Origin: Stenotrophomonas acidaminiphila
GTDB lineage: Bacteria > Pseudomonadota > Gammaproteobacteria > Xanthomonadales > Xanthomonadaceae
Length of the DNA: 64,000 nucleotides
Assembly: GCA_002951995.1 (NCBI GenBank)
Contig: CP019797.1
Span: 3,270,501-3,334,500 of the forward strand
Direction: 5' to 3'
The notes under the pieces are model-generated. The model had not been told where the DNA came from. It did no database searches and worked only from the letters and a program-made list of their open reading frames with translations. A program made the translations under genes and the position numbers. Shown here one piece after another: positions 1 through 8,856 of the stretch. How positions within the stretch are numbered: position 1 is the first letter of the stretch; each line of letters starts with the position of its first letter.

Positions 1-278
1 GCAGCCTGCGTGACGCCATCAGCGCGGCAGATTCCGGTCGCGTGGCGCAGGTGCTGCACCGCATCCGTGGTGCCCTCGTCATCGTCGGGGTACCCGATCT
101 GGTCGAGAACGGCCTGTGGATCGAGCAGCGAATCGCACGCGGTGACGAACTGGAAGTACTGACCGGCGCATTGGAGACATTCGAAAGAAGCCTGCTACGA
201 ATGCTGGATCCTCTGCTCGACGATACGACGCCATTCACTCCTGACGAAGCGAACCAACCATGGCTACACGGATCCTGA
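1..278 (+). CDS. Hybrid sensor histidine kinase, C-terminal Hpt domain (partial, cut by window start)
   Basis: Only the last 91 residues are visible; the gene begins left of the window. They form a helical segment containing LHRIRGALVIVG, which fits the histidine phosphotransfer (Hpt) signature, where the His relays phosphate from a receiver domain to a response regulator. Such an Hpt at the end of a multidomain kinase is typical of Bvg/Evg/Rcs-type phosphorelays. The stop codon lies 19 bases inside the following response-regulator gene, so the two are translationally coupled and very probably form one phosphorelay. The kinase, HAMP and sensor parts cannot be judged because they lie outside the window. 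Family assignment is inference from the His-Arg-x-Arg-Gly pattern and from the neighbour. Confidence 0.6.
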   Translation, partial: SLRDAISAADSGRVAQVLHRIRGALVIVGVPDLVENGLWIEQRIARGDELEVLTGALETFERSLLRMLDPLLDDTTPFTPDEANQPWLHGS

Positions 279-900
279 TCGCCGACGACCACCCGATCGT
301 GCTTGCCGGCATCCGCGACGTACTGGCCGGAGAACTGGATCTGGAGATCGTCGGTGAGGCCTCTGATCCGGCAACGTTGATCGAGCTGATGACGCGGATG
401 CGGCCACAGGCAGTGATCACTGACTACAGCATGCCCGGTGGTGACCATTTCGGCGATGGCATCAAATTGATCTCGTTCCTGCATCGCAGCTTTCCGGAGA
501 CCCGTCTGCTGGTACTGACCATGGTGTCCAATCCATCGCTGGTGGCCGCCATGTATGCTGCGGGCGCGGGCGGGGTGGTGCTCAAGAGCCACGGCCTGGG
601 CAAGCTGGTGCAGGCGCTGCGCGTTGTGCTGGCCGACCGCGCCTATCGCCCCCCGGAGCTGCTGCCGGTGGCGGCTAAGCAACCCTCTGATGCCGACGCG
701 GTACGCGCACGCCTGTCGCCCGCGAACTGGAGGTGATCCGGTTGTTCATCGGCGGCATGAGCGTGGGCGACATCGCACGCAGACTGCAACGCAGCGCGAA
801 GACAGTCAGTACACAGAAGATCAGCGCCATGCGCAAACTGGGTGTGGAAAGTGACCAGGCACTGATTGAGTACTGCCTGCAGGCCTCGTTGTTTGCCTGA
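260..900 (+). CDS. RcsB-like LuxR-family response regulator (one-base frameshift at 719-721)
   Basis: Receiver domain (residues about 1-125; acidic pair in ADDHP, phospho-acceptor Asp in ITDYSMPGG, Lys in VLKSH) followed by a LuxR-type helix-turn-helix (SPRELEVIRLF, then GGMSVGDIARRLQRSAKTV). The total of about 213 residues and the conserved blocks resemble RcsB/BvgA-type regulators. As written, the reading frame closes at 736 after LSPANWR. One extra C in the run 719-721 restores LSPRELEVI and leads without interruption to the stop at 898-900. Either this is a sequencing artefact or a recent inactivation that leaves a receiver without DNA-binding domain. It overlaps the kinase end and precedes the autotransporter gene, which is a plausible target of the pair (inference only). 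Confidence 0.75.
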
Positions 901-1149
901 GCTCCCCACCGGCCGAGCTCTCCCCCGGAAAGGCATCCAAGGATGCTTTAGGAAACGCCTGATTCCATCGGCCATCGCCGATATCTAGGCTGGTCCCATC
1001 CCCCTACTGCGCCCGCCGCCGTTATTGCGCCGTTGGAGGGACGGAAGCCCGACGGCCCCTGCGTGCTGTCATCTGCCAGGGTTTCCGCAGCAACGCAGCC
1101 CTGCCACGCCAGTTCGCGCAGCCATGCTGCGCCAAGCAACAGGAACCCC

Positions 1150-4100
1150 ATGAGCATGTACGCCTCCCGCATACGGTGCCACCGCGCGTGCTTCGCGCCT
1201 GCCCCTCTCATTCCCAGCCTGCTGGCCACTTCACTGTGGGCGGCATTGCCGGCCCATGCCGCCGATCTTACCGGGCCCGTGCAGGTGGGCGACGGCAACA
1301 GCTTCCAACTCGGTGAGGAGGACGTCCTGAACCATGCCGGGGGCGACTTCGCACTGACCGTCGACGGCGCGGGCAGTCATGCACTCATCGACGGCAGCCG
1401 GATCAACGTGACCGGCAATGGCAGTGCCGTATCCGCCATCAACGGTGGCCACGTGGAGCTGCGCGGCGCGACGCTGTCGATAGCCCCGGCCACCGGAACC
1501 GGCTTCTACTCGATGTACGCCAATGGCGCTGGCAGTTTGGTAGAGGCGCGCGATGTCGATATTGATACTACCCGCAATGGTAGTGGATACGGCAGCATCC
1601 AGGCATCCAACGGCGGCACGGTCCGTTACACCGGGGGCCGCCTGGCGATGGCCGGTGGCGGGAAGCTGGCCGCTGCGTACGGTCCAGGTAGCGAGGTGCA
1701 TCTTGCGGACCTCCTGATAAGCGCTGGCAGTGGTGCCAGCTTGCGCGCCGATAGTGCTGGGATTCTTACGATCCGCGACAGTCGGATCGCCGTGGCTCCC
1801 GGCGGCATCCTCGCGGGCATCGCCGTCGATGGGTCTGGCAGCCGCGCCGAGCTGTACGGCACCTGCCTGGAAGGTGGCTGGTTCGACATCGACAATGGCG
1901 GCAGTTTGCTTCTAGAGAACGTTGAAGCACATTCGGTTGGTGGAACCATGCGTCTGCTGGGCAACAACCTCAGCAAAACCTACTCCGTCGCTGTGATCAA
2001 CGGCGGCAGCTTTCATACCGTCGGCGGCTATGGCGTAAACATCAACAGATGGGGAATGCTGACCGCTCACGATGCCAGGTTCGAGGTGCGCGAAGGAAAC
2101 TCCGGGTTCTGGCTTGCCAGCGACGAGTCGCGGCTGCAACTGAGCAATAGCACCATTGATACATGGACGGACATCTACGGCTACGGCGTGGAGATCAGTG
2201 GTGGCCTTGCTGCGTTGCAAGGCAGCCGGATCACCACGCATGGCGACTCGACCTATGGCGTACTCGTGACAGGCTCCACTGGCAGTAGCGCCAGCCGCAT
2301 CGAAGCCATCAACAGCGTGATCGACATCCGCGGAAATGGCGGCGGCGGTGTGTTTATCGGTGGCTCCGCCGCAAGCGCACTGCTCGACAACGTCACGATC
2401 CTGGGTGACGGGGAGAACGCTTCCGGCATCGTGCACATGAACACGGCGCTGCTTGCCCAGGCAGACCGCCTGGATGTCCGCATGACCGGCAGCAACAGCG
2501 TCGGCTACCGCTCCTACCTGACCGCGTTTGGAGCGTATTGGAACCGTGCCATCATCAACGACAGCCACATCGAGACTGCCAGCGGTGCCGCGCTCTGGCT
2601 GCAGGGCAGCAACCACGCGCTGACCGTCAATGGCAGCAATGTCATTGCAGGCGACGGTAGCGGCCGGCTCCTGCGGGTCAGTGATACCGCATTTTCCGAT
2701 GGCCGCAGCGTGCCGACCAGCCGCATTGAGTTCGTTGCTGACGCCAGCACGCTGCGTGGTGACGTTGTGGTTGACAGCGCGACGGCCGACGTACACATGA
2801 TGCTGCGCAACGGCACCACTTTCAGTGGCGCACTGCGCGATGGCTCGGGCTACCAGGTCGCACGGCTGACGATGGATGGCAGCAGTCAGTGGAACGTACG
2901 TGCAGACTCCAGCGTCGGCACGCTCGAACATGCCGGCACCATCGCCTTCGATACGGGGGCGGCGGGGGACTTCAAGACCGTCACTGTCAATGGCGATTAC
3001 ATGGGTAATGGTGGCGAGTGGATCTTCAACCGCGCGCTGGGTGATGACATGTCACTGGGCGACCAGCTGGTGATCAACGGCAACAGCAGCGGCACCGCCA
3101 GCGTGAGCGTGCGCAATGCCGGCGGCGCCGGTGCCCTGACCCAGGAGGGTATCCGCCTGATCACCGTCGGCGGCCTGTCGGATGCGCAGTTTGTTCTGCG
3201 GGGCCGCGCCGTGGCCGGTGCGTACGACTACTTCCTGTTCAAGGGCAGCGTGTCGACCCCGGATGACGGCAATTGGTACCTGCGCTCAGAGTATGTACCT
3301 CCAGTGGATCCCGTCGACCCTGTAGATCCCGTCGACCCTGTAGATCCGGTGGACCCTGTAGATCCTGTAGATCCCGTGGATCCCGTGGACCCTGTAGATC
3401 CTGTAGATCCTGTAGATCCCGTGGATCCGGTGGACCCTGTAGATCCGGTGGATCCGGTGGACCCTGTAGATCCCGTGGACCCTGTAGATCCGGTGGATCC
3501 GGTGGACCCTGTAGATCCCGTGGACCCTGTAGATCCTGTAGATCCCGTGGATCCGGTGGACCCTGTAGATCCCGTGGACCCGGTGGATCCAGTAGATCCC
3601 GTGGACCCTGTAGATCCTGTAGATCCTGTGGACCCGGAGAATCCCGTAGACCCCTTGGACCCGGTGGATCCCTTGGATCCGCCGCGCCCCAAAGTGGAGC
3701 GCCCCGAGCCGGCGGCCTACCTGGCCAACCGTGCCGCTGCGCTGGGGATGTTCCGGCACAGCCTGCACGACCGTGCCGGTGACCCCACCACCGGATTCGA
3801 TGGCAGCAGGGACGCCGTTGCCTGGGTGCATCTTCGCAACGCGCAGCCCGACAGCCATGACTCCAGACGACAGGTGCAGGTCGACAGCCACACCAGCAGC
3901 ATGCTCCTGGGCGTGGGACGTCGATTCGAGGCAGGCGGTACCGGCGAATTGCAGGCCGGCGCGATGGTCGGCCATGGCCGTGCGCGCAATGACAGTCGCT
4001 CGAAGGTGACCGGCTACACCGCACGTGGCGTAGTCACCGGCACGAGCATTGGCGTGTACGCGACCTGGCTGCAGGATGCGCGCATGGAAGGCGGCGCCTA

Positions 4101-4638
4101 CGTGGATGGCTGGCTGCAGTACGGCCGCTTCCGCAACAGCGTGCAGGGCGAGGGCCTGCAAAAGGAACGCTATGGTGCCCGCAACTGGAGTGCCTCGACC
4201 GAGGCCGGCTACGTGTTGCCGCTGCGGCGCAGGCCGCAGCGTGGCATCTACCTTGAGCCACAACTGCAACTGGTGCACAGCCGCCATGACAGCGACCGGT
4301 TGATCGAGGCCAACGGCACGGTGGTCGAAGACCGCGGTGATGGCGAGACCAGCATCCGCCTCGGCCTGCGCCTGTACAGCCGCGGCTTGAGCGCGGCGCA
4401 GGGCCAGGTACACCCTTATGTGGCAGTGAGCTGGTGGTCCGGTGGCAATGGCGCAGGCCTGGCGATGGACGGCGAGCGGTTGCAGCGACAGCTACCGCAT
4501 GACATCTACGAAGCCAAGGCGGGCGTGCAGATGGGACTGTCCGCCGGCTGGCGCGGTTGGGGTGAACTGAGCCGACAGAGCGGTGGCATGGGATTCCGCG
4601 ACGTCGAAGTACAGATGGGCGTCCAGTACAGATGGTGA
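1150..4638 (+). CDS. Autotransporter (type Va) with VDP-repeat linker
   Basis: The 1162-residue product has a signal peptide (about residues 1-37, ending LPAHA before ADLTG). A long beta-helix-like passenger rich in Gly, Ser and Asn follows (pertactin type, about 40-715). Then comes a rigid Val-Asp-Pro repeat (about 719-829) and a C-terminal beta-barrel translocator (about 855-1162). The barrel ends in the aromatic YRW expected for BamA recognition. The start at 1150 is chosen because AGGA sits five bases upstream and the signal peptide follows directly; an in-frame ATG-less extension to 1033 has no such features. The passenger should be displayed on the cell surface as an adhesin; no protease or lipase catalytic motif is visible. 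The gene stands alone downstream of the two-component genes. Confidence 0.88.
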   Translation: MSMYASRIRCHRACFAPAPLIPSLLATSLWAALPAHAADLTGPVQVGDGNSFQLGEEDVLNHAGGDFALTVDGAGSHALIDGSRINVTGNGSAVSAINGGHVELRGATLSIAPATGTGFYSMYANGAGSLVEARDVDIDTTRNGSGYGSIQASNGGTVRYTGGRLAMAGGGKLAAAYGPGSEVHLADLLISAGSGASLRADSAGILTIRDSRIAVAPGGILAGIAVDGSGSRAELYGTCLEGGWFDIDNGGSLLLENVEAHSVGGTMRLLGNNLSKTYSVAVINGGSFHTVGGYGVNINRWGMLTAHDARFEVREGNSGFWLASDESRLQLSNSTIDTWTDIYGYGVEISGGLAALQGSRITTHGDSTYGVLVTGSTGSSASRIEAINSVIDIRGNGGGGVFIGGSAASALLDNVTILGDGENASGIVHMNTALLAQADRLDVRMTGSNSVGYRSYLTAFGAYWNRAIINDSHIETASGAALWLQGSNHALTVNGSNVIAGDGSGRLLRVSDTAFSDGRSVPTSRIEFVADASTLRGDVVVDSATADVHMMLRNGTTFSGALRDGSGYQVARLTMDGSSQWNVRADSSVGTLEHAGTIAFDTGAAGDFKTVTVNGDYMGNGGEWIFNRALGDDMSLGDQLVINGNSSGTASVSVRNAGGAGALTQEGIRLITVGGLSDAQFVLRGRAVAGAYDYFLFKGSVSTPDDGNWYLRSEYVPPVDPVDPVDPVDPVDPVDPVDPVDPVDPVDPVDPVDPVDPVDPVDPVDPVDPVDPVDPVDPVDPVDPVDPVDPVDPVDPVDPVDPVDPVDPVDPVDPVDPVDPVDPVDPVDPENPVDPLDPVDPLDPPRPKVERPEPAAYLANRAAALGMFRHSLHDRAGDPTTGFDGSRDAVAWVHLRNAQPDSHDSRRQVQVDSHTSSMLLGVGRRFEAGGTGELQAGAMVGHGRARNDSRSKVTGYTARGVVTGTSIGVYATWLQDARMEGGAYVDGWLQYGRFRNSVQGEGLQKERYGARNWSASTEAGYVLPLRRRPQRGIYLEPQLQLVHSRHDSDRLIEANGTVVEDRGDGETSIRLGLRLYSRGLSAAQGQVHPYVAVSWWSGGNGAGLAMDGERLQRQLPHDIYEAKAGVQMGLSAGWRGWGELSRQSGGMGFRDVEVQMGVQYRW
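3304..3636 (+). repeat. 37 tandem 9-bp units encoding Val-Asp-Pro
   Basis: Thirty-seven uninterrupted VDP codon triplets, followed by degenerate units (ENP, VDP, LDP, VDP, LDP) up to about 3681. The units use a small set of synonymous forms (gtagatccc, gtggatccg, gtggaccct and similar), arranged in higher-order blocks that recur, which suggests growth by duplication of multi-unit blocks. Because the unit is 9 bases, gain or loss of units keeps the autotransporter in frame. It can therefore change the length of the stalk between passenger and barrel. Confidence 0.95.
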
Positions 4639-4988
4639 TTGCAACCTGTGCCAGAAGCCCGGCGGGATCTGCGTGAGTCCAGCACCGACCTGCGCCCATC
4701 ACAATGCATCTTGCAGCGGCCAACCCACCCCATATGTTGAAACCGCCCAGGCATACGCAGAGAAGCAAGGACGATCGACGGAGGATGCAGCAGCAGATCG
4801 ATTGAAGGGGAAACAGCCAGTCAGGCTCTGTCCAAGACGCATGACTGGCACGCCCCAGGCACCAAGAGAGCCCGGGGAGCCTTGGCGCTCGCCGCTTCAC
4901 TAGACATGGGCCTTGGAACGAATTTTCCCGGAAACCCCGCATCCTTGCGGTATCAAATCGCGGAAAACAATTCAATTCAACGAGTTGT
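4639..4988. other. Intergenic region without recognised gene
   Basis: This stretch lies between the autotransporter stop and the tRNA-Thr gene. Short open frames on both strands have no recognisable domain, ribosome-binding site or codon pattern like the neighbours. No clear terminator hairpin with a T-run was seen. It is probably the 3' flank of the autotransporter gene and of the tRNA transcript. Confidence 0.6.
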
Positions 4989-5064
4989 TGGTGCCGCTTA
5001 TCCGAATCGAACGGATGACCTACTGTTTACAAGACAGTTGCTCTACCGACTGAGCTAAAGCGGC
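4989..5064 (-). tRNA. tRNA-Thr (anticodon TGT)
   Basis: Read on the minus strand, a complete cloverleaf can be folded. The 7-bp acceptor stem is GCCGCTT/AAGCGGC, the D arm GCTC/GAGC, the anticodon stem ACTGT/ACAGT with loop CTTGTAA, and the T arm ATCCG/CGGAT with loop TTCGATT. The anticodon TGT (plus-strand 5029-5031) reads ACA threonine codons. The 3' CCA is encoded (4989-4991), as is usual for gammaproteobacteria. Confidence 0.96.
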
Positions 5065-5106
5065 AAGGGTCCACGCGGCGCACCCGCGGTGCGCCCGGGC
5101 GGCATT

Positions 5107-5874
5107 CTAACGCAGGCGCGCGCACTCCAGCGCCTGCCGCTGCGCCGCGCCGCTGCGCTTGTGCAGATCCGCCGCGCTGGCGGTGTCGGCATGGGCCACG
5201 TCCAGCCACCAGCTGGCGGCGGCCTCGACCCCGTTGCCGACGATCCGCGCCGGGAAGCCCGCCGCCACCAGGGTGGCGAGACGACGTTCGGCGCCTTCAC
5301 GGTTGCGGTACTGGCCCAGCGCCACCGCGTTGGCGTCTTCGCCCTGGGCGATGATGAAGTAGTCGCTGAAGCCGGCTTCGACGATGCGCCGGGCCATGGC
5401 CTGCGCCTCCTCGCGGCTGGCGGCCGGGGCGGTGAGCACGCGGTAGCTGGCCGCTTTGGGCTGCACTTCGCGCAGCTGCGAGCGGGACAGGTCCGCGCGC
5501 AGCGCGGCCTGCGCCGCCTGCGCCTGTTCCCGGCTCGGGAAGGGTCCGAAACTCGCGCACTGCTGCTGCGGCGGCGGCGCGGACACGGCAGCGGTTGGCG
5601 TAGCGGTGGCGGTAGCCGCAGCCCTGGCCGCATCCGGCGCCGTGGCCGGGGTGGGCGCCGGCGTTGCAGCAGCAGCCGTTGCGGCAGCACCGGTCGGCGC
5701 CGGTACGGCCGGCGCGGCGGCGTCCACGGCGTCCATGGGTACCAGTTCCAGCGTCGCAACGCCGGTTTCGCGGACGTCGGGCGCTGTGGCCGGTGCCGGC
5801 CGCGGCGTCATCCACCACAGCGCCACGCCGAGGTTGAGGATGGCCAGTGCGACGATCAGGAAGCGAATCAGCAT
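5107..5874 (-). CDS. SPOR-domain protein
   Basis: The 255-residue protein has one N-terminal transmembrane anchor (about residues 3-22, ending in LWWMTP) and a long Ala/Pro/Thr-rich low-complexity linker (about 25-100). C-terminal sequence typical of SPOR-type domains follows (CASFGPFPSREQAQAAQAAL, then YRVLTAPAASREEAQAMARRI and GQYRNREGAERRL). SPOR domains bind glycan strands stripped of peptides and localise proteins to the division septum. It follows coaX by nine bases, and the birA-coaX-SPOR order is common in Xanthomonadaceae. It is therefore probably the last gene of that operon. Its cellular partner is not known. Confidence 0.82.
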   Translation of the reverse strand: MLIRFLIVALAILNLGVALWWMTPRPAPATAPDVRETGVATLELVPMDAVDAAAPAVPAPTGAAATAAAATPAPTPATAPDAARAAATATATPTAAVSAPPPQQQCASFGPFPSREQAQAAQAALRADLSRSQLREVQPKAASYRVLTAPAASREEAQAMARRIVEAGFSDYFIIAQGEDANAVALGQYRNREGAERRLATLVAAGFPARIVGNGVEAAASWWLDVAHADTASAADLHKRSGAAQRQALECARLR

Positions 5875-5883
5875 GACGCGATC

Positions 5884-6621
5884 CTAGCGCTCCGGCGTCG
5901 CCTGGTGCACGGCCCAGCGAGCCAGCCCGTCCAGCACCAGGGCGGGCCGGTACTCGGCGTCGGGCAGCAACGGCAACAGCGGGAGGGCGCCGCCGCCATG
6001 CACCAACAGGGACGGCGCGGTCCCGAGCAGGTCGGCGCCATGCCGCAGGCTGCGCTCGACCAGTGCCACCGCGGCGCCGTCGCACCCCGACGCCAGCGCG
6101 TCGGCGGTGTCATTGGCGAACTCCGCGTAGTCGCCGCCGCTGGCCGGCAGCTGTGCCGCGCGCGCATGCAGGGCCTCGCGCATGACCGTGGGCGAGGCGC
6201 CGATGCGGCCACCCAGATGGCGACCGTCGGCATCCATCAGGTCGATCGTCAGCGCCGTGCCCACGCCCACCACCAGCACCGGCCGCTGCGCGGCGGCCGC
6301 GGCGAGCAGGGCGAGGAAACGATCCACGCCGAGCTTTTCCGGGCGCGCATAGGCGATGGTGACGCCCGCGCATGCCGGCAGCGTCCGCGCCACCTGCACG
6401 TGTGCGAAGCGGGCCCGCAGCAGCTCCATGACCGTCGCGGTCAGTGCCGGCGCCGCGACGCTTGCCACCCAGGCGGTGTGGCCGCGCGGCAGGGCCTCCA
6501 GCGCGGCCGCGGTCATCGCCTCGGCGCCATGCGCCCATGCCTGCACGCTGCCGGCGACGGCACCGTCGAGCGGCGCGAACTTGAAGCGGGAATTGCCCAG
6601 GTCGAACAACCAGTCGCTCAT
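5884..6621 (-). CDS. coaX: Type III pantothenate kinase
   Basis: CoaX phosphorylates pantothenate, the first step of coenzyme A synthesis. The 245-residue product shows the ASKHA-fold signatures: DLGNSRFK near the N-terminus (phosphate-binding loop), GVDRFLALLAA, and GTALTIDLMDADGRHLGG with the acidic residues used for metal and pantothenate binding. The start at 6621 is chosen because its ATG overlaps the birA stop (ATGA), which indicates translational coupling, and because the protein then begins exactly at the conserved motif. Type III enzymes are feedback-insensitive to CoA. Confidence 0.93.
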   Translation of the reverse strand: MSDWLFDLGNSRFKFAPLDGAVAGSVQAWAHGAEAMTAAALEALPRGHTAWVASVAAPALTATVMELLRARFAHVQVARTLPACAGVTIAYARPEKLGVDRFLALLAAAAAQRPVLVVGVGTALTIDLMDADGRHLGGRIGASPTVMREALHARAAQLPASGGDYAEFANDTADALASGCDGAAVALVERSLRHGADLLGTAPSLLVHGGGALPLLPLLPDAEYRPALVLDGLARWAVHQATPER

Positions 6622-7583
6622 TGCGCCCTCACGCTGACTTCGCCGGCATGGAAATGGCGTTCGCCGCCGTCGATGGCCAGGCGCAGCGCGCCGTCCTCGG
6701 CCAGGCCATGGGCGATGCCCTCGTGCAGGGTGCCGGCTTCCTCCACGCGCACCGCGCGCCCGGCCAGCACGTCCATCGCCGCGTAGCGTGGCAGGAATGG
6801 CGCCAGCCCCTGCCGCTCGAACAGGTCGAGCGCCGGCAGCAGCTGCGACAGCACCGCCGCGACCACCTGGTTGCGCGACACCGGCGCGCCGGCCAGGGTG
6901 TCCAGATCGGCCCAGGGCTGGGTGATGTCGGCGGCGCTGGCGCCGGGCATGCGCACGTTCAGGCCAAGCCCGATCACCGCGCGCGCCGGGCCGGCGAACT
7001 CGCCGCCGCCCTCCACCAGCAGGCCGCCCAGCTTGCGACCGTCGACCAGTACGTCGTTGGGCCATTTCAGGCCGGCCGCGGCGAAGCCCAGCGCATGCAG
7101 CGCTTCACCCACCGCCACGCCCGCGGCCAGGCTGAGCCCGCCCATGCGCGACAGGCCGCCGGCGAACGCCCGCGACACCGACAGGTAGATGTTGGCAGCC
7201 AGCGGCGATGCCCAGTGCCGACCGCGGCGGCCGCGGCCACCGGTCTGGCGCTCGGCCAGCAGCACCTCGACCCCGCGCAAAGGCGCGCTGCGCCGCAGCA
7301 ATTCGCTGTTGGTCGACCCCACCGTCCAGGCGATATCCAGCGCCGCGACCGACCCCGCCACCGCGGGGGCCAGGTGTTCCAGGATGCGAGCACGGTCCAG
7401 CAGTTCCAGCGGCTGCGCCAGCCGGTAGCCGTCGCCGGCACGGCCGTCGATGGCCACGCCGGCCGCCCGCAGCCCTTGGATACGCTTCCAGACGGCGGCG
7501 CGGGTCTGGCCCAGTTCACGCGCCAGGGCGTCGCCGGAAAAGGCGCCCTGGCCCAGCTTGGCCAGCAGTTCTCGGTCGTCCAC
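6618..7583 (-). CDS. birA: Biotin--protein ligase / biotin operon repressor
   Basis: BirA activates biotin with ATP and attaches it to the carrier domains of carboxylases, for example the methylcrotonyl-CoA carboxylase at 47.5-49.5 kb. The protein has an N-terminal winged-helix region (ELLAKLGQGAFSGDALARE, QTRAAVWKRIQGL), as in bifunctional BirA repressors. The catalytic domain carries the biotin/adenylate loop GRGRRGRHW and KWPNDVLVDGRKLGG. The C-terminal SH3-like part ends at VSVRAQ. I chose the GTG at 7583 (321 residues, VDDRELLAKL), which matches the usual family N-terminus; an in-frame ATG at 7631 adds 16 basic residues without conservation. It overlaps coaX by four bases. Confidence 0.9.
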   Translation of the reverse strand: MDDRELLAKLGQGAFSGDALARELGQTRAAVWKRIQGLRAAGVAIDGRAGDGYRLAQPLELLDRARILEHLAPAVAGSVAALDIAWTVGSTNSELLRRSAPLRGVEVLLAERQTGGRGRRGRHWASPLAANIYLSVSRAFAGGLSRMGGLSLAAGVAVGEALHALGFAAAGLKWPNDVLVDGRKLGGLLVEGGGEFAGPARAVIGLGLNVRMPGASAADITQPWADLDTLAGAPVSRNQVVAAVLSQLLPALDLFERQGLAPFLPRYAAMDVLAGRAVRVEEAGTLHEGIAHGLAEDGALRLAIDGGERHFHAGEVSVRAQ

Positions 7584-7702
7584 GACGGATCTTCTGATCG
7601 CAACAGATCGGCCGATTATGCGTGAAGGCACCCGGACCGCCCATGGGGGCTTCCAATCCGGCCGGAAAAGCAGGCTAGAATCGGGAGCTCAACCGCCCCC
7701 GG

Positions 7703-7998
7703 ATGTCGACGATGCGCCGTACCGCCCATTGCCTGATCCTGCTGCTGGCCCCCGTGGCCGCGCATGCCGCGGAGGCGATCGACACCCCGGCCCGCAACGG
7801 CTGCACCTATGCCCCGGGCGAAGTGGAACGCGTGGCGGCACCGGCGGCGTCGGTGAGCCTGGCCAACGCCGCCCCCCGTCGCAGCCCAAGCACGCCGTGC
7901 CGGCGCCGCAGCAGGCCGGCGGCGGCAGCGACGAGGAGATCATCCCGCGGCTGCGCGCGCCGAAGTGGCACCGGTTGCTGCCGGGTATGTTCCGCTGA
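7703..7998 (+). CDS. Small exported protein of unknown function (one-base frameshift at 7872-7877)
   Basis: The protein begins with a clear signal peptide (MSTMRRTAHCLILLLAPVAAHA, cleavage about residue 22). A Cys-containing stretch and a Pro/Gln-rich linker follow. As written, the frame runs on into meaningless Arg/Ala sequence. Adding one C to the run 7872-7877 joins SLANAAPPSQPKHAVPA to the downstream segment EEIIPRLRAPKWHRLLPGMFR, giving a 98-residue product ending at 7998. The conserved-looking, charged C-terminus supports the repaired frame. It overlaps the start of the mtfA-like gene, so the two may be co-expressed. I do not recognise a domain; periplasmic location is inferred from the signal peptide. 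Confidence 0.6.
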
Positions 7999-8768
7999 TC
8001 CAGTCGTTCCTGCGCCGCTGGCGGCGCCCGCCGCCTTCCATTGACGAAACCCTCTGGCGCAGCACGTGCCAGGCATGCCCGTGGCTGCATGCGCTGGATG
8101 CCGGGCGCCAGGAGCGGCTGCGTGGCCTTGCGGCGCATTTCCTGCACCGCAAGGCGATCACCCCGGTGGCCGGGCTGACGCTGGACGACAGCCAACGCCT
8201 GCTGCTGGCCGCGCTGTGCTGCCTGCCGCTGCTGGAGTTCGGCGAGCAGGGCCTGCAGGGGTGGTCGGAACTGGTGGTGTATCCGGATGCGTTCCGGGTA
8301 CGCCGCAACCACGTGGACGCGGCCGGCGTGCTGCACGAGTGGGACGATGAACTGATCGGCGAAGCCTGGGACAGTGGCCCGCTGCTGCTGTCCTGGGCCG
8401 ACGTGCAGGCCGACATCGCCGACCCGCAGGCGGGCTTCTGCGTGGCGGTGCACGAAATGGCGCACAAGATCGACGTGCTCGATGGCGCGCTCGACGGCAC
8501 GCCGCCGCTGCCGCGCGACTGGCAGCGGCAATGGGCACGCGATTTCCAGCGCCGCTACGATGCCTTCTGTGCGCAGGTGGACGCCGGCCACGACACCGCG
8601 ATCGATCCGTATGCGGCGGAAGCGCCGGAAGAGTTCTTCGCCGTGGCCACCGAGTACCACTTCTCCGCCCCGCACCTGCTGGAGCGGGACATGCCGGACG
8701 TGGCCGCGCACCTGCGCCGCTTCTACGGACCCTCGCCGTTCGCTGCCCAGCCGCCGGAACGTCCGTAG
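7965..8768 (+). CDS. mtfA: MtfA-family zinc metallopeptidase (M90)
   Basis: This 267-residue cytosolic protein carries the gluzincin motif HEMAHKID (HExxH type) about two thirds along. Further conserved acidic and aromatic blocks follow (PEEFFAVATEYHFSAPHLL, with the third zinc ligand Glu). Earlier blocks LLEFGEQGLQGWSELVVYPDAF are typical of MtfA/YeeI. In E. coli, MtfA binds the repressor Mlc and has aminopeptidase activity, linking it to glucose uptake control; whether that holds here is unknown. The GTG start at 7965 lacks a good ribosome-binding site and overlaps the preceding small gene. A CTG at 7995 in the same frame is an alternative, so the exact N-terminus is uncertain. Confidence 0.85.
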   Translation: MAPVAAGYVPLIQSFLRRWRRPPPSIDETLWRSTCQACPWLHALDAGRQERLRGLAAHFLHRKAITPVAGLTLDDSQRLLLAALCCLPLLEFGEQGLQGWSELVVYPDAFRVRRNHVDAAGVLHEWDDELIGEAWDSGPLLLSWADVQADIADPQAGFCVAVHEMAHKIDVLDGALDGTPPLPRDWQRQWARDFQRRYDAFCAQVDAGHDTAIDPYAAEAPEEFFAVATEYHFSAPHLLERDMPDVAAHLRRFYGPSPFAAQPPERP

Positions 8769-8856
8769 GTGCGGGGCCCACCCCGCACGCGCTGTCGTCG
8801 GTAAAGCCCCGATCGCGTCCTGAAGCGCTCACCCTCGGGCCGTCAACCGCGCCGGG

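Noticed and set aside
899..920. Terminator after the response regulator (GAGCTC repeats)
   Set aside because: The two GAGCTC copies can pair, but the stem is short, the loop is long and no T-run follows.
3304..3681. CRISPR-like repeat array
   Set aside because: Unit is 9 bp without spacers and lies within a coding sequence; no cas gene is present.
3228..4413. Long open frames opposite and out of frame with the VDP repeat (Ser-Thr-Gly or Asp-Leu-Gln repeat proteins)
   Set aside because: They are frame shadows of the 9-bp repeat; the 9-bp periodicity leaves all six frames open.
5089..6786. A 565-codon plus-strand frame opposite the SPOR/coaX/birA genes
   Set aside because: Antisense shadow; three overlapping, well-conserved minus-strand genes explain the region.
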